A stretch of 64,000 bases of DNA from Zymoseptoria tritici IPO323 (lineage: Eukaryota; Ascomycota; Dothideomycetes; Mycosphaerellales; Mycosphaerellaceae), in assembly GCF_000219625.1 (NCBI RefSeq), contig NC_018213.1, forward strand, positions 862,055-926,054, given 5' to 3'. The position numbers were made by a program, and so were the translations under genes. Shown piece by piece: positions 1-9,134 of this stretch; the stretch's first letter is position 1; each line of letters begins with the position of its first letter. The notes below the pieces were generated by a model that was not told where the DNA came from, did not search any database, and saw only the letters and a list, made by a program, of their open reading frames with translations.

Positions 1-6
1 CAATGA

Positions 7-121
7 TCACCTCCCAGCTGGCGGTCCTTTTGCTTTCAGGTGCATCTTGATGAAACGGTTCTTGGACTTGTGCGCAGGCGCCAAGGTAAACTTGAACTTG
101 GGTTGATTGGTGGACAATAGT
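7..121 (-). CDS. possible 3' exon of an unidentified basic protein
   Basis: On the minus strand a short open stretch, lysine-rich and ending in TGA at 9-7, reads like the C-terminus of a basic protein (it contains KFKFTLAPAHKSKN). A TGA lies just upstream in the same frame, so it could only be a spliced terminal exon or a gene fragment. Other frames at 130-310 also look partly coding, which would fit a decayed gene. I do not recognise a family and the call is weak. Confidence 0.2.
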
Positions 122-316
122 TTGTGTCATCAGACCTGTGTCGCGACGCTGCTGGTGGCCGTGCCTGCAGGAAGGCTGTTGTGACCGAGCCAAATGAGGC
201 TGCACCTCCTCAGCCTTGCGGGCATTGAAGACAAGGCTGTACTTGTCCTTTGACGTAGAAGTCGGTCAGCTTCGCTTCGACCCAGACGTGCCTTTTCACG
301 CCAGACATTACCAAAA

Positions 317-2342
317 ATGACGGACGAGCACGATAGATTCATTCCCAGTCAGGAACACGACGGACAGGTTAAAACAGTGCTGCCTCCAGCACCGATGACG
401 ACAACTCCGAGTGTACTAGCCTCGACCATTGAGAACGCAAGCGAAGGCAGTCCAGAACACAACAGGCACTCTAGCGATGGCGGCGGCTCAGTGATTCTGT
501 CAGTCTTCGACTCTGAGCAACGTGTCAAAGGTGCGCTGGATGATGATAGTGAACACACGAGAACTTCCAGCGGGCCTCGACGCCGATTGTTCGCTGCGTG
601 GCGACTGGAAGTGCTGTCATGCATCATGGTCGTCGCAGGTCTGCTTGCATTGGTCGGGACTTTGTACGCCTACGAAGACCGTCCCTCGCCGAAATGGCCA
701 AGATGGAAGTCTCTGAACACCATTGTGTCAATCTACGCAATCATTATCAAGGCCGGAATCGTGCTTGTGCTTTCCGAAGGCATCGGGCAGTTGAAGTGGT
801 CATGGTTTTCCAAGCTCAAGCCGTTGTCTCCACGATATGCAGACCTGGGATGATGCTACCAGGGGACCACTGGGCGCTGCACTACTTCTTGGGAATCTTC
901 GCGGTAAACATGTATTGGCTTAGCTGGGAGCCATGATCACCGTCCTGGTTCTCGCCATTGATCCCACTCGCGCAGCAACTCATACGTTACTACAACTGTG
1001 ACATTCCAGTGGCCGGATCCGCCATCGTCGCTCGGATAGCAGCTTTTCGTCAACCAGGAGGCGTCCGTCTGGGCGTTTACGCAGAAAGCATTGTACCGGT
1101 CACCATCAAAGCTATCAATGGTGGCATATTCGGTCCCACACCTGACCAAATGTTCGAGTGCTCAAGCGGGATTGCACATGGACATCAAAATACAGCACAC
1201 TCGCCTGGTGCAGTTCCTGTGAAGATCTCAGCCACGAAGTGCGGATTACGAACACTACCATCGTCCACAATAGCACAGAACTTGATGTCTACGAAGCCTG
1301 AAACCTCACCACTTCTCTGCCGGGTGGCATCGTTGTCCACAAGCCGTCCCTGGGTCCATGGTGGGACTATGCAGCTATGGGTCCATCGCCAGATGGCAAC
1401 AGTCGCACGGGCATTGACTTTTTGCTCGGTGCTAATCCTCTGGGCGCTCTGAACCCGTCAACCAACCAGTCGTACCCGGAATGCAACATCATAACGCTTG
1501 CGCAAACATGGCTTTGTCAAGGACATGGAGCTTCGCGATGCTGGTTTGATCCGTGCGTGAAGACATTCACTGCAAGCGTAGAAATCGGCCAGCTGAAGGA
1601 GACCTTGGTCGAATCGACGAGTGAATGGTGCTTTACTAGCTCTGGTGGTGGTGCAATGCTCGACGTCGGATGCTTGAGCGTTGATGAGCTGCAACAGCCT
1701 CGGGACATCGGGTACACTGTCAGCGAAAATCAATCTTGGTTGCCGTACAACGGCACGAATCTGGCACCATGGCTGTCTTTACACGTACGATCGGACCTGG
1801 GAGCAGAGCATTAATGGGTATCTGGGGAGCTTACTTCATGGCGTGGTCCTCGGATACGTGCCCAGCTCTCACACTCCACTGGGGAACTTTGACGGACCAC
1901 AGGTCGCGCAGTCGATCTTCAACTTCGGCAAGGTGACCTTTGAGAGCGTCGACAGCAACTTCAACAATATTTCTACGGCCTTGACGAACTACATGCGACT
2001 TCACGGGAGATCGGGGAGCAACAACGCCGCGGCCGGCGTAAGCAATGAAACCAAGATATGCATCGGCATCAGATGGTTGTGGATTGCGCATCAGCGACCT
2101 TGGTTCTGTCAACGCTAATATTCTTTCTAATACTCATGGTCGAGGCTTGGCCGGCAAGGTTACGACCACGAATTTGGAAATCGGCCCCATTGGCGTTACT
2201 CTATCACGGAATTAATCGGCAGCCTAGAAATGGACGGCGCGATGTCGACGAAATGGACGGCATGACAGTCACAGCAAAATCCACATCTGTGACGCTCGAA
2301 GATCCCGGCGATGGCGTGATAAGACTTGTCGAGCGACGATGA
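317..2342 (+). pseudogene. DUF3176 family membrane protein, broken by frameshifts and stops
   Basis: The start ATG at 317 opens a frame with a low-complexity N-terminus followed by a transmembrane segment and the DUF3176 hallmarks (W-R-x-E, then a short loop, then an isQlKW-like motif, here GIGQLKWSWF). The normal continuation (WDDATRGPLGALLLL, then AMITVLVLAIDP) is found only in another frame. Frame changes occur near 830, 963, 1168, 1780 and 2090. In-frame stops sit at 921-923 (TAG) and 1299-1301 (TGA). The C-terminal membrane segment and the tail (WKSAPLALLYHGI) are still readable to the TGA at 2340. Members of this fungal family are integral membrane proteins of unknown function. Because the whole domain order is kept and each break is small, inactivation looks fairly recent. 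Splicing cannot explain the breaks, since no GT-AG pairs of useful length flank them. Many independent sequencing errors are the only alternative. Confidence 0.85.
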
Positions 2343-2743
2343 GAAGCACAAATGTTCGAGCGAAAGCGAACAATGTATGGTGCGCCGCCGGCGCCCAATG
2401 CTCGAGTAGTTCGCCAGTTGTATCGTCGCAGCCGCACTAACGAGGGTATGTCGAATGTCCTGATCGTTGCAGTATGTTGCGCATATGCCCATTCGTAGTA
2501 TTCTGCTCTCAAGTGCTTCAAAATGGAACTCACCCCCAAAAATGAAGTCGAAGAACCGTCCTCTTGATAAGAATAAGGTACAGGACGGTCAGCTGCATCG
2601 AGGTAGGCGTGCTTGGCTGCGTCGACGCGGCAGTAGTGACACTCCCACGCTATCACATCGGGAGTGCTTGGTCTGACTGGTTTGGCTTGGACTGCTCCCA
2701 GGAGTATTGTTGCCGCGATCAGAACTTGCTTTGAGAGCTGCAT
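2196..2743 (-). CDS. small secreted cysteine-rich protein (two exons)
   Basis: Exon 1 is 2743-2534, exon 2 is 2459-2196; the 74-bp intron has a GTGAGT donor and a CAG acceptor and joins in phase 0, giving 157 aa. The N-terminus MQLSKQVLIAATILLGAVQA is a textbook signal peptide with an A-x-A-type cleavage site. The mature part has eight cysteines, including WECHYC near the start and a dense RCGFCCDC cluster in exon 2. No known domain is recognised. The size, secretion signal and even cysteine number fit the loose class of small secreted proteins that includes effector candidates, but this is inference. The last 147 bases overlap the tail of the DUF3176 pseudogene on the other strand. If the intron is retained, the frame stays open to 2204 with a different tail. 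Confidence 0.6.
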
Positions 2744-3933
2744 CGTGAGCGGTGTGTGCAAGGTGGACTTGTTCGGAATGGCTGCCGAGGCGGTGTTGAC
2801 GCAAAGGCGGCGGGGACAGTAGGTACAATCGGGTCTGAGGTAGCCATCAGAGTCTGCGACTTCGCCTTGGTTCGGAAGGTTGGTATCCTTAGTCTTATTC
2901 GCTGATCGAATAGGCACTCAGACATCATGCTTGATGGGACACAATGCAGGTATTGTACAAGCTGTAGACCAGAAGCAAGAATGTCTGCCAGAATATGCTT
3001 TGTGACAGCTCTCTTAGGAAGAGAGAACCGCGCAGTCCGATGATCGGCGCTGACAGTCGACGACGCCATCGATGTCCTCCTCATACATACAGGAATTAGC
3101 GCCCATCGTCAACAACCCTGCTCACACCCTCTTCAGGCTGATCTCGTCAGCTCCTCGAGCTCACATCGGCACGGAATGGTCGATGCAACCCTCAGGGACC
3201 GGACGCTCATTCTTTTTTTTTTTTTTAGAGATGGCACCTGTAGGGCAGCCATGACGTTCGTCTTGAGCCGACAGCGGGAAAGGATTGGTCTTCCTGCTCA
3301 CGCATCAAACGCTGATCAATATTTCCGCTTTGCAGGAGGCAAGTCGTGCAGGTTCTGTCTGTAAACAAACAGTGTTGGTTCCTTGACGGTGTAACCGAAG
3401 ACTCCGAACCAATCTGCTCTGAACAGGATATCGATACTTGCCCGGACCAGGCGACGGCTTGTTCTCCGGAAGACTGCGCCGATGGTGGTACGCAGAACGC
3501 GCATCGCACTGTACGAGTTTCATGGCATCGTCAGTCTTGCAAACACGTCTCTGACTTCGGATATGATCGACAACGCCTTCTCGATACGTCTTACCCATCT
3601 TTGGGCAGGTAGGATAACATGACAATCCCACCGAACCAGGTTGGGTCGGAAGCATCGGAGCGGCGGGACACCAGCCTTTTGCTCCGGGAAATGGCTCTTC
3701 GTCATCGTTGGCTCACTTGACAAAATCTCGTTGCTCACGCCCATGGTCGCAACATGGGTTTGCCGGCTAACATCGGCTCGTCTTCCAGGACTTCCGGCAA
3801 GTGTCTGTGTGGTGAGGTGATGAGATCCGTCGAATCAATGATAAGCACGACAGAGAAAGTGGTTGGAGTCAGAATTGCGCGGTGCTGTCCACTACCGCAG
3901 ACCTCTGACCGTTGCCGCTCAGCATCCACACTC
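2744..3933 (+). other. intergenic, no gene supported
   Basis: Several frames on both strands are open for 200-350 bases (for example minus 3305-3655 and 3316-3504), but they contradict each other and none carries a recognisable domain. A minus-strand two-exon reading from ATG 3744 with a GTAAGA donor at 3594 is possible but unproven. A run of 15 T ends at about 3226. Confidence 0.5.
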
Positions 3934-4927
3934 TCACACACCTTTCTTCAACTCGTCAACAATTCCTTCCGTCATCTTCGCCAGCGCCACCGGCACACTC
4001 GCAAACGGCATGTGATCCGCCTCCAGTTCCTTGACCGTTACCGCACTCCCTCCCTTCTTCCCTGCTCTCAGCCTCTCAATGAAGAAATCCTGCATATTGT
4101 TCGTCATGGCTTGGTCCTTCGTACAGCGGATGTAAACGCAGGGGTACTCCTTCCAGGTCGCACGCGTGAGTGGTGCGACGAAACTGGCTGAAGATTGAGG
4201 CATGAGATTCGAGGTGAGGCGGGTTGCTAGAGGCGTGTCGTTGGAAAGGAGGAGATTGTAGAGATTTGGGAGTGGGTCGATGACGAAGCATAGAGGGCCC
4301 TGTTGAGTTTGTCCATGTTAGGTCGCCAGAAGAAGGATGAAATTGAAGTGTACGTACGTTACCTCCCACCCACGCGGCGCGACCAAAGTGGTGGCAGTGG
4401 ACGAGACTTTGACCTTGGTCGACGACGAATGCGGAGACAAAGACGATGCCGAGGATGCGGCCGGGTGGAGTGCCGTCTCGTGAGATCGCGCGGATTTCCG
4501 AGGTGAGGTCGACGAGGGCTTCGCAGCATGGAATGCCGCCGTAGGAGTGCGCCATGAGTAGGACATTGTGGCCGGAGGAAAGTTCGTCGAGGATGGCAGT
4601 CCGCAAGGTAAAGACGTCGCGGACGAAGCAGTCGGCCGGTGGATCTGGGCCAGCAGCGGTTTGTGCTGGGATGAGGACATGATCGATGGTTGTGCTTGAG
4701 CGGATGGCGTCGATATATGTTTGGTAGTGCAGTTGAGATTGAAAGGCTCCATGAGCGATGATCAGAGTCGTCTTTGGTCTTGGGAGAGACTCGCTGCCGG
4801 AGGACGAGGAGACGGGTGATTTGGAGATGGGCAGGGAGGTGGTCGGCGCCGGATTCGTCGGCCTGTGTGTGAAGCAATTGAATCGCGAGTGCACGATGCG
4901 GTCCAGTATTGACTTGATTCGTTCCAT
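3934..4927 (-). CDS. alpha/beta hydrolase (AB_hydrolase_6 type)
   Basis: Exons 4927-4358 and 4299-3934 join across a 58-bp intron (GTACGT donor, CAACAG acceptor, CTAAC branch point) in phase 0, giving 311 aa. The core starts at about residue 53 with TLIIAHGAF, the usual first strand and oxyanion-hole region. The nucleophile elbow is AHSYGG with Ser128; the likely acid is Asp252 (CTKDQ) and the base His286 (EADHMPF). The fold and triad match the family of small serine hydrolases used as esterases, lactonases or C-C hydrolases; the substrate cannot be told from sequence. No signal peptide is evident; residues 1-50 are a variable basic and serine-rich leader. The spliced reading restores GPLCFVIDPLPNLYNLL, which the unspliced frame loses. 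Neighbours give no pathway hint. Confidence 0.88.
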
Positions 4928-5891
4928 ATTTGATGAAGACAGCGGTTGCGATGAGGAAGTTCTTGCTGCGACGGATCTGTCGAAAACCGTTGTGTATGCA
5001 GAGCTTGTAGGCGAAGCTTGCAGATCAAATATGTAGAGAGGAGCCGCGATCCTGGTGGCTCAGCAGGGGCGCAGGAGAAGTTCGGGGCAGGACCTCACCG
5101 GCAGAGATGGAGGGTAAGGACCGTGGCTTGAGCTCTTTTGACGAAAGAGCGACCGATCGACTTGCGATGGCGTTGCGGGAAATGACAGTCGATGTGATGC
5201 GCAAATTCAGTCCATCTCTGGTCTCGGCAAACCGCTACCGCTCACGGCTTCTCATTGATAGCTCTGCCTCTGTATACAGTCAATGTACACGACAGGAAGG
5301 ACGATTGATGAATGACTGAGACACTGCCGAAGGGATGACTGACAGATCTGAGACACACGGAATCTACCAACGGCGATACTCGACCTTTCGATGCATTTTC
5401 CTATTATGATGCACACGCTCCCTCTTGTGTTGCCTCAATGTATGCACGCCGCCCATCTTGGTGACACCTGCCGCGAGCAGGTTGCACCATCGATCGGTGT
5501 TTCTCGATAGCCGCGCATGAAAGGTGGGACAGGCTTGAGATTGGCGAGTCGAGATGGACGGGCTGGATATGAATACCTTATACCATCAATGCCAGTCTTC
5601 GTGGCGTCCGCGGCAGATTAGAACTGGTCGAGCGCGAGAAATGTGACCAAAGTTGGGGAGAAAGGGATGAAGTGTGGTTGCACAGCACGTGCAGTTGGAG
5701 AAATGCGGCACGCACCTTTCTCCCCGAACTTGTCCCGTGGAAACACTTCTGCAGGTTTGAGATGCGAGACATTCTTCTCCACCGACGCATGTCGACCACG
5801 AGTTGTCCGCGAGACTTCATCTTGTCTCAATGTCCACGTGCTAGGGCCGCAGCACGTCGATGTTCCTTCAAGACAAGCCGCCGTCAACACT

Positions 5892-5980
5892 CCTCAGCGC
5901 TTAATGTGAAACTGCCCCATGCTTGGCGGCACAGGCGGCATGACAGACCGCCAGGAAGTCCTGGTCCGCTATTTTGAGCA
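5892..5980 (+). repeat. diverged segmental duplicate, copy A
   Basis: The core 5892-5933 (begins CCTCAGCGCTTAA, ends CATGCTTGGCGGCACA) matches 8119-8161 with few mismatches. Weaker similarity extends on both sides, upstream to about 5770 and downstream through a shared GCTATTTT-AGCA. Both copies lie in non-coding DNA; copy B sits 320 bp upstream of the cysteine-rich gene at 8481. Confidence 0.7.
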
Positions 5981-6616
5981 TGCCTGACGATCGCGTTAAG
6001 AGTCAGAGGCAACATCGAGATGCGAGGATCAAGCCAGATCGCGCTGGGGTTCGCAAGGAGCGAATGCCGCTCTCAGTCGCCAACAGGGTGTGTTGCCAAA
6101 GACAGGGCGGCGTCTTACTCCAAAGTCCAATGTTCTCTGTTCGAGGGACGTCATCAACACGATGACAGTGCGAACATGGCATGGAGCACTTCAGGTTACC
6201 CCCGTCCACCTGTCTGTATGCAGACGTCAGACTTCGTGGCTCCATGGTTGATGCTCAGCAAGTAGCCGACTCGCTCTGCCCGTACGACTGCGGATAACAT
6301 CGAATGGCGGCGGTCAGCCACGGTACGACGACATCTCTGGAACAAATTCTCCCAAATCAGCTAATCAGCCATTGGACATGTCAGCCGTCCTTGCTACGAT
6401 TCCTACCGACTGTCAACCACGGATCTCCTCGAACATGCACAGCCTCCGCTCGAGACAGCCTCATCTTCGCGCGGCTAGACCCTGTACCTGAAGCGGTGCT
6501 TACACTGAGAAAACTCAATCGATGTTCTCTCTCACAGAGTGAGCATCGACATATACTCTCTGTGGACGTTGTGTCCATCCCAGTTTTCCCCGCCCAAACC
6601 TCCGATGCCCTTTCGA

Positions 6617-6900
6617 GGTACGTATCGACGAATCGTCTGGACATCGTTAAGTCGTTGCGATTACTGCCCAATCCTCCAGCTGATCCGTGGCTCTTTCGTC
6701 CTTGTGCTGGTATCCGTTCACCTCCGAATTCCCTGAAGATGACGCCGCAAGGTGTCGCCCATTCAGGTAAGTATCGACAAGTCGTCTGGAAATCGGTCGA
6801 ACGTTGCACTTACTGCGTAATCTTCTGGCTGGGTTGTGGCTATATGTTCCTTGCCGGCATGTCCGTCACTTCCGAGTCCCCTGACGATGATGCTGCATGC
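6617..6900 (+). repeat. imperfect tandem repeat, unit 149 bp, about two copies
   Basis: The stretch starting GGTACGTATCGAC at 6617 recurs as GGTAAGTATCGAC at 6766, and the following 60 bases match with scattered substitutions. The end of the unit at 6714-6748 (CCGTTCACCTCCGAATTCCC) recurs at 6863-6896. Both give a 149-bp period. The repeat is old enough to have diverged and shows no RIP bias. Confidence 0.75.
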
Positions 6901-7045
6901 TTCCGCTCCTCTGCTGGATGGACAGAGGTATATGAAGGCAGCCTCCCACCGTGAACCATTCAAACAAGAACGGCTTTTGACGATCAGGAACTCCAACAGA
7001 AAACAACTTCAACGGAAACACCGCGGCTACACCTTCGACAGTATC

Positions 7046-7524
7046 ATGAGATCCCTTACAACTGCTATCCTCTTCGCGGCGGCTGCGATGGCAATCGATG
7101 AGTACGACATCGTGTCGACTTGTCCTGCGCCAATCAGTGATCGTTACCGATACTTTGTCGACAGTACGTGGTCCGACACCATGCATACCTAGACGTGTGC
7201 TGCAGTACTAATTCCCAGTTTGCAGGTGGCAATTGCTTCATCCTCCGCGCCGGCACTGCAGGCTCAGTCGGTGATTACGCCTACAATTGTGAGTACACCG
7301 CCTTCTTTGAAAGAACAAAAACCTGGCGACATGATCTGACTTTCCCTCGACAAGCTTTCTGCTGCGTCACCTCCACGAACAAATGCTTCTACAACCAGCG
7401 CAACACTCCCGACATCAAGACCCCGGCAGATTGCGCTGACGGACAGCCTGCTGGTTGTGCCAGTGTGGAGGTCCATCCGAATGCCCCGGTCAGCTTTACC
7501 ACTGAAGGTGTCCCTACCTGCTAG
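7046..7524 (+). CDS. small secreted cysteine-rich protein (three exons)
   Basis: Exons 7046-7163, 7226-7288 and 7355-7524 join in frame to 116 aa. Intron 1 (62 bp) has GTACGT, a TACTAAT branch point and TTTGCAG; intron 2 (66 bp) has GTGAGT, a CTGAC branch point and ACAAG. The first 16-17 residues (MRSLTTAILFAAAAMA) form a signal peptide. The mature chain holds eight cysteines: STC, GNC, FCC, NKC, ADC, AGC and the last residue before the stop. Such a compact, disulfide-ready secreted protein could be an effector-type or cell-wall-associated protein, but I recognise no named family. Downstream, 7540-7760 has further cysteine-containing open frames that could be a remnant of a longer ancestor; the TAG at 7522 is taken as the true end. 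The three intron-exon joins make this a confident gene despite its size. Confidence 0.75.
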
Positions 7525-8480
7525 ATACCTGGATTCTCTTGCGACGACTGGTATGTGGCCTCCTTCTCCTTCTTCGCAATTTACCGCACGTGCTGACGAC
7601 TCCGTGTGCTCCAGCGTCGACGGCAGGTGTTTGTGCGGCAGCCAAGGGCGATGGTCGGGATGTGGGGGAATGGAAAGTGAATGGTTTGTTTGCCCAGACG
7701 AAGGTGGAATGCTCGGAGGTGTCGCTTGGTATTGGAGAGAGTTCCTGTCACGATGACCATCCCGTCGACTTTCACGCCATCCACAATTTTCGATATTCAA
7801 CGTGCGATGTTTTGATCTCTAACGTTGTCTCGCAACCCCTTGTATTCCGTCTCACCACTGATGTCCAGCGCTCAACGTGTGACCGTACAGTGCAAGGTGG
7901 GATTAGGCATGAGCCTTTCAAGCCCACAGCCAGCTCGTCGATCCGTGAGATTTCTCGCTTCTGACCAGAACCATTCCCTTCTTCTTCCAATGGCGAAACA
8001 CCAACACAATGTGGAGCAACGTCGACCCTTTCCAACGGAGAGACTTTTCAGCTCGTGTCTTTGACATGCCGCAAGACAGCTCAATCCAAAGCGAGCCGCC
8101 AACACCAACTACCCTCATCCTCAGCGCTTAAACATGAAACATCCCCATGCTTGGCGGCACATGAAAGCTCGCTACTTGGCTACTTGACCAGCTATTTTCA
8201 GCACCAACACAAGGTACATGTTCGGCAATGGAACGAACGACAAAGACATGCCTTTGCCGCTCAAAGAAAACGCTTGTTCGTGCAGATGTGAAACAATGTT
8301 TGTCTGCCGGCTGAGAACGAAGACACCATGTGTGGCTCGGCAAACATATGTGTACGACAGCAACCCTCCATAGGACGGACGATTGAGCGGCCACTTTCTA
8401 CATTCTTTGTTCTTCATCATTTGTGTAGCCATCGAACGCTCGCTGGTCGAGCTCGAGCCAATAGCTTCCATCCATTAATC
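7525..8480 (+). other. intergenic, contains duplicate copy B
   Basis: Frames are open on both strands but no domain or splice-consistent product is seen. The region between 7990 and 8205 resembles 5770-5980. It likely includes the promoter of the gene at 8481. Confidence 0.5.
8119..8205 (+). repeat. diverged segmental duplicate, copy B
   Basis: Partner of 5892-5980. The best-conserved part is 8119-8161, and similarity resumes at GACCAGCTATTTTCAGCA near 8186-8203. It is in direct orientation relative to copy A, about 2.2 kb apart. Confidence 0.7.
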
Positions 8481-8962
8481 ATGTCAATACAACACGACAA
8501 CAGTAAGCATCTCCTCGCCTCTCCACCAACCAAAACTCATCCAAAAACAGCCACCTGCTCCCCCTCAACCCTCGCCAACCCCATCGACCTGCCTCGAAAC
8601 TTCGCCCTCAACACCACCCGCATTTGCGGTTTCAACTATCCCTCTTCCGAGCCGATGCAGAACTTCGCGGGTAATTATCTGCCCTTCTCGTCCTTCCGAC
8701 CAAGATTGACATCCACCCAGCCTGCTGCGCCTCCCATCCCGAACTGTCAAACGCCTGTTTCCATCACTGCACAACCGGCTACTCCGTCTCTGCCTTCCAA
8801 GAATGCATACGCATCCGCGTGGACGTGAAAGCGGAAGTGACGTGTAATATTTTTCCGGCCAAAGCGATTCGGCGGACGCAAGGGGATGGGTGGTTTTTGT
8901 GGGGTGTGGGAGTGTTGATGGGAATGGTGGTGGGGTTTGGAGTGTTTTGTGGGATGACTTGA
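8481..8962 (+). CDS. small cysteine-rich protein with C-terminal membrane anchor
   Basis: Exons 8481-8502, 8551-8670 and 8721-8962 join to 127 aa; introns are 48 and 50 bp with GTAAGC/AACAG and GTAATT/CCCAG ends. Only this splicing gives a sensible product: a cysteine-rich region (DNTTCSPS, RICGFNYPS, AGCCASHPELSNACFHHCTTG, SAFQECIRI, EVTCNIF) followed by a hydrophobic segment (about residues 103-124, WFLWGVGVLMGMVVGFGVF). No signal peptide is visible, so it would be tail-anchored, or a further 5' exon is missing. Cysteine spacing resembles extracellular fungal domains, but I cannot name a family. It lies between a secreted cysteine-rich gene and the channel gene and is transcribed toward the latter (convergent, about 170 bp apart). 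Confidence 0.65.
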
Positions 8963-9134
8963 TTCGATTGAGAGGTGATGAATGATGAGATCATGAGGCA
9001 TGGTTGTTAAAATGATTTGTTGCTCGGGGTATTATGAATCGAAAATGCTCGCTGGAAAGGAAGAAACTAGACTGGAGCTGTCAATAATATGTGTACCATC
9101 ACCGGTGAACGCCTTGCTGTGCGATTCGCCTCCC

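Larger units (their letters stand above)
4928..7045 (+). other. intergenic, no gene supported; holds repeats
   Basis: No frame here shows a domain, signal peptide or believable splice structure. The 216-codon frame at 6304-6954 is largely composed of the tandem repeat described separately. The segment around 5750-5980 is a diverged copy of 7990-8205. Confidence 0.5.

Noticed and set aside
3225..3744. Minus-strand frames with scattered cysteines, possibly another small secreted protein
   Set aside because: Three frames are open at once and no signal peptide can be joined in phase; not enough to choose.
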